Notes: generated by a model not told the origin, from the letters alone. A stretch of 64,000 nt of DNA from Collinsella stercoris DSM 13279 (GCF_020735465.1 NZ_CP085935.1:1860001-1924000), one strand, 5' to 3'. Shown: positions 53,622-62,636, numbered from the stretch's first letter. Numbers and translations: made by a program.

Positions 53622-54302
53622 CTAGATCGCGCGGACCGGCACCCTGCGCACCGTCGGCGTGAGCAGGTAGTTGTTGACGTTGCCCGACCAGCCGGCGTCG
53701 TCGGCCCCGTACATCGCCACGTAGGGCACGCCCGAAGTGTCGAGCCCGTTCACGACGCGGCCGTCGCCGACGCCGGCCACCGGGTACGCCTCGAAGCGCC
53801 CGTCGACCCGCCGCATGAACACCTCGTCGCCCGGGACGACCCCGGAGGCGGGCACCTCCTCGGCGTCGAGGTAGGCCCCGAGCCTCTGGTCCTCGGGCTG
53901 GGCGGCGTCGATGTCGCGCAGCATCTCGGCGCGGGAGTACACGTCCTGCTCCTCCTCGGGGCGGACCTCCCGCATCCCCACCGGCTCCCAGCCGGGGCCG
54001 TACTCCGTCGTCAGGCGGCGGGCGATGCGCCACCCCTCGATGACGTAGATGCCGTTGTCGCCGGGGTCCATGCGCGCGTCGCCCTCGTAGCGCGAGATAC
54101 CCACGGAGAGCCCCTCGGCGCCCATGTAGTTGCAGATGACCTGGCAGAGCCTCGCCCAGCCGTAGGTGTCGCCGTCCGGTGCGCGGAAGCCCCTCAGCTC
54201 GCAGTACTCGAGGAACGCCCCGACGGAGTCCCTGCCCCCGTTCCAGTGCAGGTAGACGCCCAGGTCTCGCTTCTTGGTTGTGATGATCGCTCGGTTTCCC
54301 AT
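53622..54302 (-). CDS. Hypothetical element protein, MGNRAI-type, 226 aa (coupled operon gene 2)
   Basis: It starts MGNRAIITTKKRDLGVYLHW and continues NGGRDSVGAFLEYCELRGFR, a pattern I associate with uncharacterised proteins of gut-bacterial mobile elements. Residues 60-85 (RLCQVICNYMGAEGLSVGIS) form a conserved-looking core; the C-terminal half is beta-rich with GDEVFMRRVDG. ATGA overlap with the gene upstream. Cytoplasmic; function unknown, accessory or antirestriction possible. Confidence 0.75.
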   Translation of the reverse strand: MGNRAIITTKKRDLGVYLHWNGGRDSVGAFLEYCELRGFRAPDGDTYGWARLCQVICNYMGAEGLSVGISRYEGDARMDPGDNGIYVIEGWRIARRLTTEYGPGWEPVGMREVRPEEEQDVYSRAEMLRDIDAAQPEDQRLGAYLDAEEVPASGVVPGDEVFMRRVDGRFEAYPVAGVGDGRVVNGLDTSGVPYVAMYGADDAGWSGNVNNYLLTPTVRRVPVRAI

Positions 54303-54694
54303 CAGGCAGCCCCCTCCGCCTCGTCGTCGAACCAGACTCCCGCCCTGCGCGAGACCGCCGCCGTCGAGGCGCCGGTGAACTCGACCGTGACCGCGTCCGC
54401 GCTCACGGTGTGGGGCGGGGTGCGGAACTCCGCGCAGAAGAGGCGGGCGAGGGCCCGCGCCCTCCCCTCGGCCCGGGCCTCGGCGAGCCCGTCGCCGCGC
54501 TCCTCCTCGACCGCCGCGACGGTCCACGGCGTCGAGGCGCCCCTGACGATGATGGCGGCGCCCAGCGCCCCGGTCGCGGCCGGGCGGTACGCCCTCGGGC
54601 TCACGTCAAGTCCTCCCATGGCGAGCGCCGTCGCGGCGACCTGCTCCGCCGCCGTCGCCGCGCGCAGCGTGATCGCCCTTGCTCCCCTCCGCAT
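54302..54694 (-). CDS. Hypothetical protein, 130 aa (coupled operon gene 1)
   Basis: It starts MRRGARAITLRAATAAEQVA, with GGGAGAAGATC before the ATG. It is Ala-rich with a segment RALARLFCAEFRTPPHTV. It heads a four-gene operon with successive ATGA overlaps. No family recognised. Confidence 0.65.
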   Translation of the reverse strand: MRRGARAITLRAATAAEQVAATALAMGGLDVSPRAYRPAATGALGAAIIVRGASTPWTVAAVEEERGDGLAEARAEGRARALARLFCAEFRTPPHTVSADAVTVEFTGASTAAVSRRAGVWFDDEAEGAA

Positions 54695-55208
54695 GATCTT
54701 CTCCCTCCGTCGGATCGCGGGGCTTCCGCCCCCTGTCGGGAGGGTGTCCGTGAGCGCGGCGGGGCGCAGCGCTCAGATGATGAAGGCTGCAGGATTAAGG
54801 CGACGCAAGCTCATTGGTTCCAGGCTAACCGATCAAAAGTGTCTAATTTTAGTTAGACATCTCCCTTCGTCGGATCACGGGACCTCCGCCCGGGGCCAGA
54901 GCGGAGGCGCAGCCCATGGGAACGGGCCAGCATGATGAAAATATGTATACTGTTTTCATCAACGAGAGGGGGCGGATTATCAACGGAAGCAGGAAGGGTT
55001 GGAGAGGGTCAGGGAAACTGACCCTTGCAGAGTTTCGATGGCATTCGGATGGCGACGGGGTCGAAAGAATGGTCTCCAAAATGGTCTAACTCGCCATGAT
55101 TTTCAGTGATCCAGCGTGATACGGCGTGAGACTAGTTTGATGAATCTCAGCAGGTAAACAGCGGTGTTAAGCGTGATACCTCGGGATACTCAATTATGTT
55201 CTGCATTG
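54695..55208. repeat. Right end of the element: duplicated leader and arm repeats
   Basis: No gene is seen. TCTCCCTCCGTCGGATCGCG (about 54711) recurs with few changes at about 54864 as a duplicated operon leader. TGTCTAA..TTAGACA (54838-54857) is a dyad. AATGGTCT occurs twice at about 55070-55087, the second within AATGGTCTAACTCGCC, which is also present near the left end (about 34598-34613). AGCGTGATAC is repeated at about 55113 and 55169. Confidence 0.7.
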
Positions 55209-55228
55209 CCCGGAGGTCGTAGGTTCAA
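55209..55228. other. attR core of the integrated element
   Basis: Exact direct copy of the attL core CCCGGAGGTCGTAGGTTCAA. The bases that follow (CTTGCCCGAAGCTGCC) differ from the tRNA, so the present right flank is not an intact tRNA gene. Confidence 0.85.
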
Positions 55229-55293
55229 CTTGCCCGAAGCTGCCATAATACTAAGGTCAACACATTCACACAGCGCCGACGCAAGGAGAGCCC

Positions 55294-58191
55294 ATGGCGT
55301 CCACGTCCCCCAACGCCTCACGCGAGGCATCGCACGAGTTCTTCGCCAGCTGCCCGGAGGGCTTCGAGGTCGCCCTTGCCGACGAGCTGCGCGCTCTGGG
55401 CCTGCGCCAAGTGCGCCGCCTCAAGGGCCGCGTCACCTTTGTCGGACCCGTCGCGGACGCGTACCGCGCGTGCCTGTGGTCGCGCCTCGCCAGCCGCATC
55501 TTTGTCACGCTCGCGCGCTTTGACGCCCGCGACGCCGATGAGCTTTACGAGAACGCTGCCGCCATCGCCTGGGAGCACGTCCTGCGCCCCGGCGCCACGC
55601 TCGCCGTTGCGGCGCGCGGCACCTCCGACGAGCTGCGCAACTCGCACTTCTCCGCCCTGCGCGTGAAGGATGCCGTCTGCGACCGTCTGGCGCGTGTGCT
55701 GGGCGAACGGCCCTCCGTGGACACCGATTGCCCCGACTGCCGTCTTTCCCTCACGATCCGCGACGACCGCGCCAGCCTGCATCTCGACCTCTCCGGTGAC
55801 CCGCTCTTCAAGCGCCTGCCGCGCGAGGCCACGCGCCCCGGCGCGGCCCACGTGCTGCGCCCCGACTACGCCGCGCTCGCGCTCGCCCAGATCAACTGGC
55901 AGCAGACGTGCGCCAACGCGCTGGTGAACACCGGCGACGCCGCGGCACCCGCCGCAGAAAACGATGCCGCACCTGCGGCCAATCGCGCTAAATCCGACGA
56001 ACCCAACGCAAGCGCCAACTCCGACAGCGACCTCGACGCCGCAACGTCCGAAGAGGCGGGCACCGACAGCGCTCAGTCCATCGCCCGCGACTCCGCCCCC
56101 ACCACCTTCCCTGTCCTTATCGACCTGTGCTGCGCCGGTGGCGGCATCACCCTCGAGGCGGCCTCCGTCCTCGCCGGGCGCGCCCCCGGCATCGACCGCG
56201 AACGCTGGGGCTTTTTTGGCTGGGCCGAGCACGACGAAGCCGCATGGGCCGAGCTGCGCGCCGACGCCCTCGCCCAGGCCGAGCGCGCCCGCGGGCGCGC
56301 CGCGCGCATCGTGGCAACCGACCTTTCCGGCGATGCCGTCTCCTGCGCCCGCCGCGTGCTCAAGGCCGCAGGCCTGGCGGACCGCGTGATCTTTGCCCAG
56401 CCCGACGCGGAGAAGATCCTGCGCAAGCTGTCCATCCCCGTTATCAGCGGCGCCGCCGTGGCGGGCGGCATTGCGCTCGACACCACCGAGGTCGCCCTCA
56501 CCAAGCTCCCGCGCCTGCTCGCACTCGTCAACGACGTGCGCGACGGCTCCCCGCTCTCCAGCAGCGGCATCGCGCTCGACCTGCCGATTGCGACCCTCAC
56601 GCGCGACGCGGTAATCGAGCAGACCCTGGGCACGGCGACCAACCGCATCGCCGTCATGCCCAACAACGAGGAAGCCCAGCTCCTCACCTTTGCCGAGCGC
56701 ACGCCTGCGGGCAGTGCCCCAGAAGGTGAAGGCGACAGCGCGACAGACCCCTGCGACAACCGCATCGCCCTCGATTTGGGCGACGGCGCGCCCTGCCCGG
56801 TGTTCCTGCCCGAGTCCGACCAGTTTGCCCGCCGCCTGCGCAAGATGGCCAAGTTGCGCCGCAAGTGGGCCCAACGCGAGGGCGTGACCTGCTACCGCGT
56901 GTACGACGCCGACCTGCCCGACTACTCCGCCGCCATCGACCTGTACGAGGGCAGCTCCGCAACGCCGGGCCGTTGGCTGGTCATCGCCGAGTACGCCGCG
57001 CCGCGCTCGGTCGACCCCGCCTTGGCCGAGAAGCGCCTGCTCGACATCCTCGCCATCGCGCCGCGCATCCTCAACGTCGACCCCGAGAACGTGTTCGCCA
57101 AGGCCCGCATCCGCTCGCGTGGCGGCTCGCAGTACGGCAAGCAGGCCGGTGGCACTTCCGCCACCGGCGCGGGCGATGCCAAAGGACGCACCCGCAACAC
57201 GCCCAAGGGCGGTCGCCCCGGCAAGGCGGCGGCGCCCGCCACGCCCGCGGACATCCGAACGCGCCACCTCCCTCTCATCGAGGAGGGCGGCCTGACCTTT
57301 GCCGTGAACTTCAACGACTACCTGGACACCGGCGTCTTCCTGGACCACCGCATCACGCGCGGCCTGGTGCGCGAGCACGCCAAGAGCGCCCGCTATTTCC
57401 TCAACCTGTTCGCCTACACGGGCACCGCCACCTGCTACGCGGCCGACGCCGGCGTGGAGGAGACGGTGACGGTCGACCTGTCCAACACATATTTGGACTG
57501 GGCCGAACGCAACATGGAGCAGAACGGCTTTGTGGGGCCGCAGCACCACTATGTGCGCGCCGACGTCATGAGCTGGATCCGCGACATGCGAGAGACCCGC
57601 AACCGCTGGGACCTTATCTTCTGCGACCCGCCCACGTTCTCCAACTCGAGCAAGATGGGGCACCGCACTTGGGATGTCCAACGCGACCACGTCGAGCTGC
57701 TCATCGGACTTTCGCGCTTGCTCACTCGCGAGGGCGAGGCGATCTTCTCGTGCAACCTGCGCACGTTCCGCCCCGACACCGAGGAGCTCGCGCGCGCCGG
57801 CGTGGTGCTCACCGACATCACCGAGCAGACGATCCCCGAGGACTTCGCACGCAACCAGCGCATCCACAAGTGCTACCTGGTACGCCGCTACACCTCCGAG
57901 GAGGCCATGCGCATGGTCGGCATGGACGAGGAGGCGATCCGCGAGCGCACGCGCGAGCTGCGCAGCAACGCCGAGCGCCACGGCGGCCCGACGCCCAAGG
58001 GCCCCGCGCGCAAGGGCGGCCCGCGTCGCGACAACGACCGCGACGGCGGTCCGCGCAACAGTGACGGCACCAGCCACGGCGGATCTCGCAACGGAAGCCC
58101 GCGCAACGGCGGTCTCCGTAACAGCAGCCCTCGCAATAGCGGCCCGCGTGACGGCGGCCCTCGCAACGACCGCCCACGCGGCAGGCGCTAA
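55294..58191 (+). CDS. rlmKL: RlmKL-type bifunctional 23S rRNA methyltransferase with degenerate RlmL half
   Basis: This 965-residue protein has an N-terminal ferredoxin/THUMP part (about 8-170) and an RlmL-like methyltransferase part with LIDLCCAGGGITLEAA (about 275-290). The C-terminal RlmK-like methyltransferase has FLNLFAYTGTATCYAADAG and FCDPPTFSNSSKM (about 773-785). RlmL should have an NPPYGER-type catalytic motif; I cannot find one, and an Ala/Glu/Asp/Asn insertion (about 210-265) interrupts the domain. G2069-N7 methylation is therefore better supported than G2445-N2. The C-terminal 55 residues are Gly/Asn/Arg/Pro repeats (GGPRN.., RNGSPRN), probably RNA-binding. GCAAGGAGAGCCC precedes the ATG. 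Confidence 0.88.
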   Translation: MASTSPNASREASHEFFASCPEGFEVALADELRALGLRQVRRLKGRVTFVGPVADAYRACLWSRLASRIFVTLARFDARDADELYENAAAIAWEHVLRPGATLAVAARGTSDELRNSHFSALRVKDAVCDRLARVLGERPSVDTDCPDCRLSLTIRDDRASLHLDLSGDPLFKRLPREATRPGAAHVLRPDYAALALAQINWQQTCANALVNTGDAAAPAAENDAAPAANRAKSDEPNASANSDSDLDAATSEEAGTDSAQSIARDSAPTTFPVLIDLCCAGGGITLEAASVLAGRAPGIDRERWGFFGWAEHDEAAWAELRADALAQAERARGRAARIVATDLSGDAVSCARRVLKAAGLADRVIFAQPDAEKILRKLSIPVISGAAVAGGIALDTTEVALTKLPRLLALVNDVRDGSPLSSSGIALDLPIATLTRDAVIEQTLGTATNRIAVMPNNEEAQLLTFAERTPAGSAPEGEGDSATDPCDNRIALDLGDGAPCPVFLPESDQFARRLRKMAKLRRKWAQREGVTCYRVYDADLPDYSAAIDLYEGSSATPGRWLVIAEYAAPRSVDPALAEKRLLDILAIAPRILNVDPENVFAKARIRSRGGSQYGKQAGGTSATGAGDAKGRTRNTPKGGRPGKAAAPATPADIRTRHLPLIEEGGLTFAVNFNDYLDTGVFLDHRITRGLVREHAKSARYFLNLFAYTGTATCYAADAGVEETVTVDLSNTYLDWAERNMEQNGFVGPQHHYVRADVMSWIRDMRETRNRWDLIFCDPPTFSNSSKMGHRTWDVQRDHVELLIGLSRLLTREGEAIFSCNLRTFRPDTEELARAGVVLTDITEQTIPEDFARNQRIHKCYLVRRYTSEEAMRMVGMDEEAIRERTRELRSNAERHGGPTPKGPARKGGPRRDNDRDGGPRNSDGTSHGGSRNGSPRNGGLRNSSPRNSGPRDGGPRNDRPRGRR

Positions 58192-58267
58192 CCCCGCAGC
58201 AGCCCCCTCGCCACCCCGCATCCCCGCCAGGCCGCGCCACCCCCATTCCGCCGCAACCCCATAGCCG

Positions 58268-58314
58268 CCCCACCGCCGCTAGCGCACGTCGCCGGCGGCG
58301 GCTTTTTTTACATT
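58268..58314 (+). terminator. Terminator after rlmKL
   Basis: CCGCCGCTAGCG and CGCCGGCGGCGG-type arms pair and are followed by TTTTTTT (58303-58309). Confidence 0.8.
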
Positions 58315-58454
58315 CCCGCAGCTTGCGGGTTATAGCGTTTGACCTGCGCAACCCCTATAATGGCTTGCACGTTTAGATGGCATGCAAATGCCTCTCGGCT
58401 CCGACGCCTCGGGCGCCGCCGCCGGGTCACCCCCGCCAAGGAGCAACAACCGCA

Positions 58455-60494
58455 ATGGTACAGGCAACTGAATCACACGCGTCCGAGCACCATTCGCACG
58501 CGATACCCGTGAGCATCGGCGCGATGCTCATCACGCTCGGCGTGGTGTACGGCGACATCGGAACGTCGCCTATGTACGTCACCAAGGCCCTCCTCGCGGG
58601 CCAGGGCGGCATCATGACCGTCACCGAGGAGTTCATCCTCGGCGCGCTCTCGCTCGTCATCTGGACGGTCACCCTACTCACCACCGTCAAGTACGTGCTG
58701 GTCTCGCTCAAGGCGGACAACCACGGCGAGGGCGGCATCTTCGCCTTGTACAGCATCGTGCGCAAATACGGCAAGTGGCTCATCATCCCCGCCATGCTCG
58801 GCGGCGCCGCGCTGCTCGCCGACGGCGTGCTCACCCCTGCGGTGACCATCACCACGGCAATCGAGGGCCTGCGCACCATCCCCGCCGTCCACGACATCAT
58901 GGGCGACAACCAGATGAACGTCGTGATCATCACGCTCATCATCGTGTGCCTGCTCTTTGCCGTGCAGCGCGCCGGCACGTCTAAGATCGGCCACGCGTTC
59001 GGCCCGGTCATGACGTTCTGGTTCCTGTTCCTGGGCGGCGCGGGTCTGCTGTACGTCATCGGCAACCCCGTCGTGCTGCTCGCGTTCAACCCCATCCGCG
59101 GCATCAGCTTCCTGCTGTCGCCCAACAACCATGCGGGCATCATGATCTTGGGCAGCTGCTTCCTCGCCACCACCGGTGCCGAGGCGCTGTACTCCGACAT
59201 GGGCCATGTGGGTCGCGGCAACATCTACGCCACCTGGCCGTTCGTCAAGATCTGCCTCATCCTGTCCTATCTGGGCCAGGGCGCATGGTTGCTCGCCAAC
59301 GCTGGCAACGCCGACCTCGCCATGATCGAGGACCTCAACCCGTTCTTCCAGATGCTCCCCGAGATGATCCGCCCGTTCGGCGTCATCCTCTCCACCTGCG
59401 CGGCCATCATCGCCAGCCAGGCGCTCGTCACCGGCGCGTTCTCGCTCGTGTCCGAGGCCAGCCGCCTGGACCTCATGCCGCACATGCAGATCTTCTACCC
59501 CGCCGAGACCAAGGGCCAGCTCTACATCCCCATGGTCAACAACGTCATGTGGGTGGGTTGCGTCATCGTGGTGCTGCTGTTCCAGAGCTCCGCGCACATG
59601 GAGGCCGCCTACGGCCTGGCCATCACCATCACGATGATCTGCACCTCCGTGCTGTTGTTCTTCTACCTGCATGGCATCCGCAAGATGCGCGTGTTCCCGT
59701 ATGTCTTCGTGATCTTCTTCGTGGCGCTTGAGGGCTTCTTCTTCGTGTCCTCGCTCACCAAGTTCTTCCACGGCGGCTACTTCACCATCCTCATGGCCGC
59801 CCTCATCATGGGCATCATGGTGAGCTGGTACAACGGCAGCCGCGTTGAGCGCCGCCAGTACACCATGCTCCCCGTGCGCAAGTACCTGGACCAGCTCGAC
59901 CGCCTGCGCAATGACCCGAGCTACGAGATGCTCTGCGACAACCTGGTGTACCTCACCAACAGCACCTCGACCGACATGCTCGACCGCGACATCCTGTACT
60001 CGATCTTCGACAAGCACCCCAAGCGCGCCCGCGCGTACTGGTTCCTGAACGTCGAGGTCACGGAGGAGCCGCACACGTTCGAGTACTCCGTTGAGAACTT
60101 TGGCACCGACTACGTGTTCCGCGTGCACCTGCACCTGGGCTACAAGGTCAACCAGCGCGTGAACGCCTACCTGCGCCAGATCGTGTCCGACCTGTCCGCC
60201 TCCGGTGAGCTGCCGGTCCAGACGCACGACTACTCCGTGTACGAAGAGCCCGGCTCGATCGGCTCGTTCCGTTTCTGCCTGATTCGCAAGACGCTCGCGC
60301 CGGAGTCCGATGTCGAGCAGCAGGAGCGCCACGCCATCGCCATGAAGTACGCCATCCGCCGCTTTGCCGGCTCGCCCGTGCAGTGGTTCGGTCTGGAGAA
60401 CTCCAACGTGTTCTACGAGTACGTGCCGCTGTTTACCAAGTTCAAGCACGTCGACCGCATGGAGCGCGTGAGCGTAGAGGAGCGCCGGGCGTAA
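58455..60494 (+). CDS. kup: KUP-family potassium uptake transporter
   Basis: This 679-residue K+/H+ symporter starts at the ATG at 58455 (MVQATESHASEHHSHAIPVS), with AAGGAG 12 nt upstream. The hallmark GVVYGDIGTSPMYV in the first helix is followed by LKADNHGEGGIFALYS, and there are about twelve membrane helices to residue 455. A soluble C-terminal domain of about 220 residues follows, as in E. coli Kup. A TATAAT box lies at 58356-58361, about 95 nt upstream, without a well-placed -35. A perfect terminator follows the gene. Confidence 0.95.
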   Translation: MVQATESHASEHHSHAIPVSIGAMLITLGVVYGDIGTSPMYVTKALLAGQGGIMTVTEEFILGALSLVIWTVTLLTTVKYVLVSLKADNHGEGGIFALYSIVRKYGKWLIIPAMLGGAALLADGVLTPAVTITTAIEGLRTIPAVHDIMGDNQMNVVIITLIIVCLLFAVQRAGTSKIGHAFGPVMTFWFLFLGGAGLLYVIGNPVVLLAFNPIRGISFLLSPNNHAGIMILGSCFLATTGAEALYSDMGHVGRGNIYATWPFVKICLILSYLGQGAWLLANAGNADLAMIEDLNPFFQMLPEMIRPFGVILSTCAAIIASQALVTGAFSLVSEASRLDLMPHMQIFYPAETKGQLYIPMVNNVMWVGCVIVVLLFQSSAHMEAAYGLAITITMICTSVLLFFYLHGIRKMRVFPYVFVIFFVALEGFFFVSSLTKFFHGGYFTILMAALIMGIMVSWYNGSRVERRQYTMLPVRKYLDQLDRLRNDPSYEMLCDNLVYLTNSTSTDMLDRDILYSIFDKHPKRARAYWFLNVEVTEEPHTFEYSVENFGTDYVFRVHLHLGYKVNQRVNAYLRQIVSDLSASGELPVQTHDYSVYEEPGSIGSFRFCLIRKTLAPESDVEQQERHAIAMKYAIRRFAGSPVQWFGLENSNVFYEYVPLFTKFKHVDRMERVSVEERRA

Positions 60495-60553
60495 GTGTGC
60501 CCCAGCAATGGGACCGTGCGCCTCGCACCCCATTGATTCGATGATTCGAGCCC

Positions 60554-60590
60554 AAGGGCCGCGATGGAAATCCATCGCGGCCCTTTTAGT
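60554..60590 (+). terminator. Terminator after kup
   Basis: AAGGGCCGCGATGGA and TCCATCGCGGCCCTT form a perfect 15-bp stem with a 2-nt loop, followed by TTAG. It is 60 nt past the kup stop. Confidence 0.88.
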
Positions 60591-60639
60591 TGGTGGAGAC
60601 ACCGGGTGGAGCGACGGGTTATTACACGCTGTGCGCAGC

Positions 60640-60945
60640 CACGTGCGGCTTTCACGGCGCCCCAGGCGCGACCCGCCCCCTTCCAGACGCAGCACCCCAA
60701 GCGTGACCCGTGCCCCTTCCAGACGTTGCGTCCCGAGGCGCATTGGCGGGCCTGGATAGACGCAAGTTCCGACCGCGCCCCCCTAAACGTTGCGCTCCCA
60801 GGCGTGACCCATGCCCTCCCCCTCCAAACATTGCGTCCTCAGACGCGGCCTTTCCCCAAATGTCGCCCGCGCCCAGATGCCGCCCGTGCCCCCTTCCAGA
60901 CGTTGTCCACACTCCCCCAGATGCTGTCCATGCCCCTTTCCAAGC
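60640..60945. repeat. Locus-specific degenerate repeat, 'TTCCAGACGTTGCG' type
   Basis: At least eight imperfect units of CCCCTTCCAGACGTTGCG / CAGGCGTGACCCGTGCC variants run without exact periodicity. Frames through it are artefacts of composition. No gene seen. Confidence 0.75.
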
Positions 60946-60979
60946 ACCGCATGTGTCCTCTCTGTGTGATTGGCTTTCA

Positions 60980-61102
60980 AAAATGTGTGGGGTTTATCGG
61001 CGATCCGGCCGCATGCGCGAGTTTCAGCTCTTCGCTATTTGGGGTTTTACGCTCGCGGTCAGCTCTCTACATAACTCCGGTCAGATAAACCCCACACATT
61101 TT
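60980..61102. repeat. 123-bp inverted-repeat element, copy 1
   Basis: The ends are perfect 19-bp inverted copies (left AAAATGTGTGGGGTTTATC). The interior is about 85 bp and partly self-complementary (GCGCGAG..CTCGCGG, CCGG..CCGG). It ends 64 bp before the AbiEi-like gene. Confidence 0.9.
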
Positions 61103-61166
61103 CAGTTTGGCCCCGGATTTCCCTTGATATAACGCTCTTCCAATCCCAAAACGCATTGGAGGGCCT

Positions 61167-62258
61167 ATGCACGGAGAAAAAGACATTCTATTTGGCTTGA
61201 GTTCGTTTCGGCTGCATCGCATTCCCTACCAGGTGCTTATGTTATGTCCTCCCATCCCTCCCCTGTGGGACAACGTACGCGATCCGCTCCTGCCAAAGCA
61301 CCCCGTGATACACGAGATTCTCGGCAGCCCGCTCCACGTGCTTGTCACCAACAGAAAAGACCGCCGAACCGCAAAGAATGTCCGCACGCACCTCGTGGAA
61401 TCCCGTCTACCCGCTGGGGCGATTGTGGACTCCGTCCTCGGCGTGCAAACCTGCTCGCCGCTTTTCACGCTGCTAACCCTCGCACGCGACCTCAACACCA
61501 TCGAGCTCGCCATGGCCATGTACGAGTTCTGCGGGAATTTTTCCGTCTTTAAGCCAAGTGAGGCAATCGAAGGGTTGCTCAAGACTCCCGAAGCCGCCGA
61601 GCTGAACAGGCAACCCGGAGCTTGGAAGAGGGTTCGCAGCTCAGCGGCAACCACCTCGGGCAAAACGTCGTCCCTTTGGATGCGTCCTCCGCTCGTCTCA
61701 CTCGACGAGCTGCACAGCGCCCTTGACGAGTATCCGCATTTTCATGGCAAGACGAGATTCCGTGAGGCAGCAAATCTTGTTACCGGTGTCACGTCTTCGC
61801 CCTTCGAGGCGCAGCTTTCGATGCTGCTGGCTCTCCCGGAGTCGATGGGCGGCAAAGGCATGCCGCTCTTTACCAACAACGCAAAGATCGCCTTAACCAA
61901 AGAGGCGCGAAAAATGTATCCTCACAACTTCATCCGCGCCGACCTGCTTTTTGAGGGCAACGAAAGCCGCCCCGACATCGACGTTGAATGCCAGGGCTCG
62001 ATCATTCACGAGAATGAAAAACAAGCCATCAGCGATAGCGACCGATCAACTGCGTTGGCGTCCATGAATATCGAGGTGCTCTGGATCACATATGAGAAGG
62101 TATCGAACGCCAGCACGTTTCAGTCCATCGCGGGCCTCATTGCGAAAAGAATCGATTACCCGCTCCCCGAGTCAACCGGAGAAGCGCTCAGGCGCGAGAA
62201 CGAACTCAGACGAAATCTCATGATCGATTGGTCGACACTCGGAGGTCGCCCCATGTAG
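61167..62258 (+). CDS. AbiEi-like / DUF559-type endonuclease-domain protein
   Basis: This 363-residue protein starts MHGEKDILFGLSSFRLHRIP after a GGAGGGCCT ribosome site. The middle (SPLFTLLTLARDLNTIELAM) resembles AbiEi-type toxin-antitoxin proteins common in Coriobacteriia. The C-terminal third has TSSPFEAQLSMLLALP, then FIRADLLFEG.. DIDVECQGSIIH, a vsr/DUF559-like nuclease core with E, D and E-x-Q residues in place. A defence or TA role is inferred; no antitoxin or AbiEii gene is adjacent. Its codons and flanking palindromes suggest an acquired gene. Confidence 0.65.
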   Translation: MHGEKDILFGLSSFRLHRIPYQVLMLCPPIPPLWDNVRDPLLPKHPVIHEILGSPLHVLVTNRKDRRTAKNVRTHLVESRLPAGAIVDSVLGVQTCSPLFTLLTLARDLNTIELAMAMYEFCGNFSVFKPSEAIEGLLKTPEAAELNRQPGAWKRVRSSAATTSGKTSSLWMRPPLVSLDELHSALDEYPHFHGKTRFREAANLVTGVTSSPFEAQLSMLLALPESMGGKGMPLFTNNAKIALTKEARKMYPHNFIRADLLFEGNESRPDIDVECQGSIIHENEKQAISDSDRSTALASMNIEVLWITYEKVSNASTFQSIAGLIAKRIDYPLPESTGEALRRENELRRNLMIDWSTLGGRPM

Positions 62259-62274
62259 CCCAGTCGGTTGAATC

Positions 62275-62565
62275 CGTGGACCAGCTTACCGCCGGTAGGT
62301 TGAACATGCGCGGCCAGCCCAGCGCCAGCAAGGCGAGCGTGCACGACCAAACCCCCGTCAGCGAGGTGAACCCATGCCTAACCGACCCATCGCCGGCAAG
62401 GCGAGCGCGCACGACCAGCCCACCGCCGGCAAGGCGAGCGCGCACGACCAGCGCGCCGCCAGCGAAGTGAGTCCATGCCCGACCAGCGCACGCCAGCGAG
62501 GCGAGCCCAAGCCCTGCCGAGCGGCCGCCGGAAAGGACAGCCAGCGCGCCGATGAAACCCCACCG
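62275..62565. repeat. Locus-specific degenerate repeat, 'GCCGGCAAGGCGAGCGCGCACGA' type
   Basis: Imperfect 20-30-bp units built on CAAGGCGAGCGCGCACGACC recur about eight times (two at 62392-62450 nearly identical). They start within 20 bp of the stop of the AbiEi-like gene. No gene seen. Confidence 0.75.
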
Positions 62566-62636
62566 ATTGAACGCGCGCCCGAGCCGACAAGAACGAGAAA
62601 ATGGAAACTTTCACGCTAAACAGGGGGTCTATTTTT

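Larger units (their letters stand above)
34495..55228. mobile_element. Integrative mobilizable element with family-B DNA polymerase (20.7 kb)
   Basis: Bounded by the 20-bp direct att repeat. It encodes, left to right: tyrosine recombinase, excisionase-like HTH, IS1634-type insertion, a second HTH, family-B DNA polymerase, small accessory proteins, a hairpin cluster (possible oriT), MobV-like relaxase, lipoprotein and zinc-ribbon genes, a large sortase-anchored surface protein, an Xre regulator and a four-gene coupled operon. Both ends carry AATGGTCT-type subterminal repeats. No VirB4, VirD4 or other conjugation gene was seen, so transfer would depend on a helper. Confidence 0.82.

Noticed and set aside
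34495-55228. Full integrative conjugative element
   Set aside because: No VirB4/VirD4-type ATPase, mating-channel or coupling-protein gene could be recognised; only a relaxase is present, so it is classed as mobilizable.
55318-58221. 967-codon minus-strand frame opposite rlmKL
   Set aside because: Shadow frame caused by high GC; composition Ala/Gly/Val/His-rich, while the plus frame has THUMP and methyltransferase motifs.
60640-60945. Possible CRISPR array
   Set aside because: Units are imperfect, unequal in length and have no constant repeat/unique spacer alternation; no cas genes are present.
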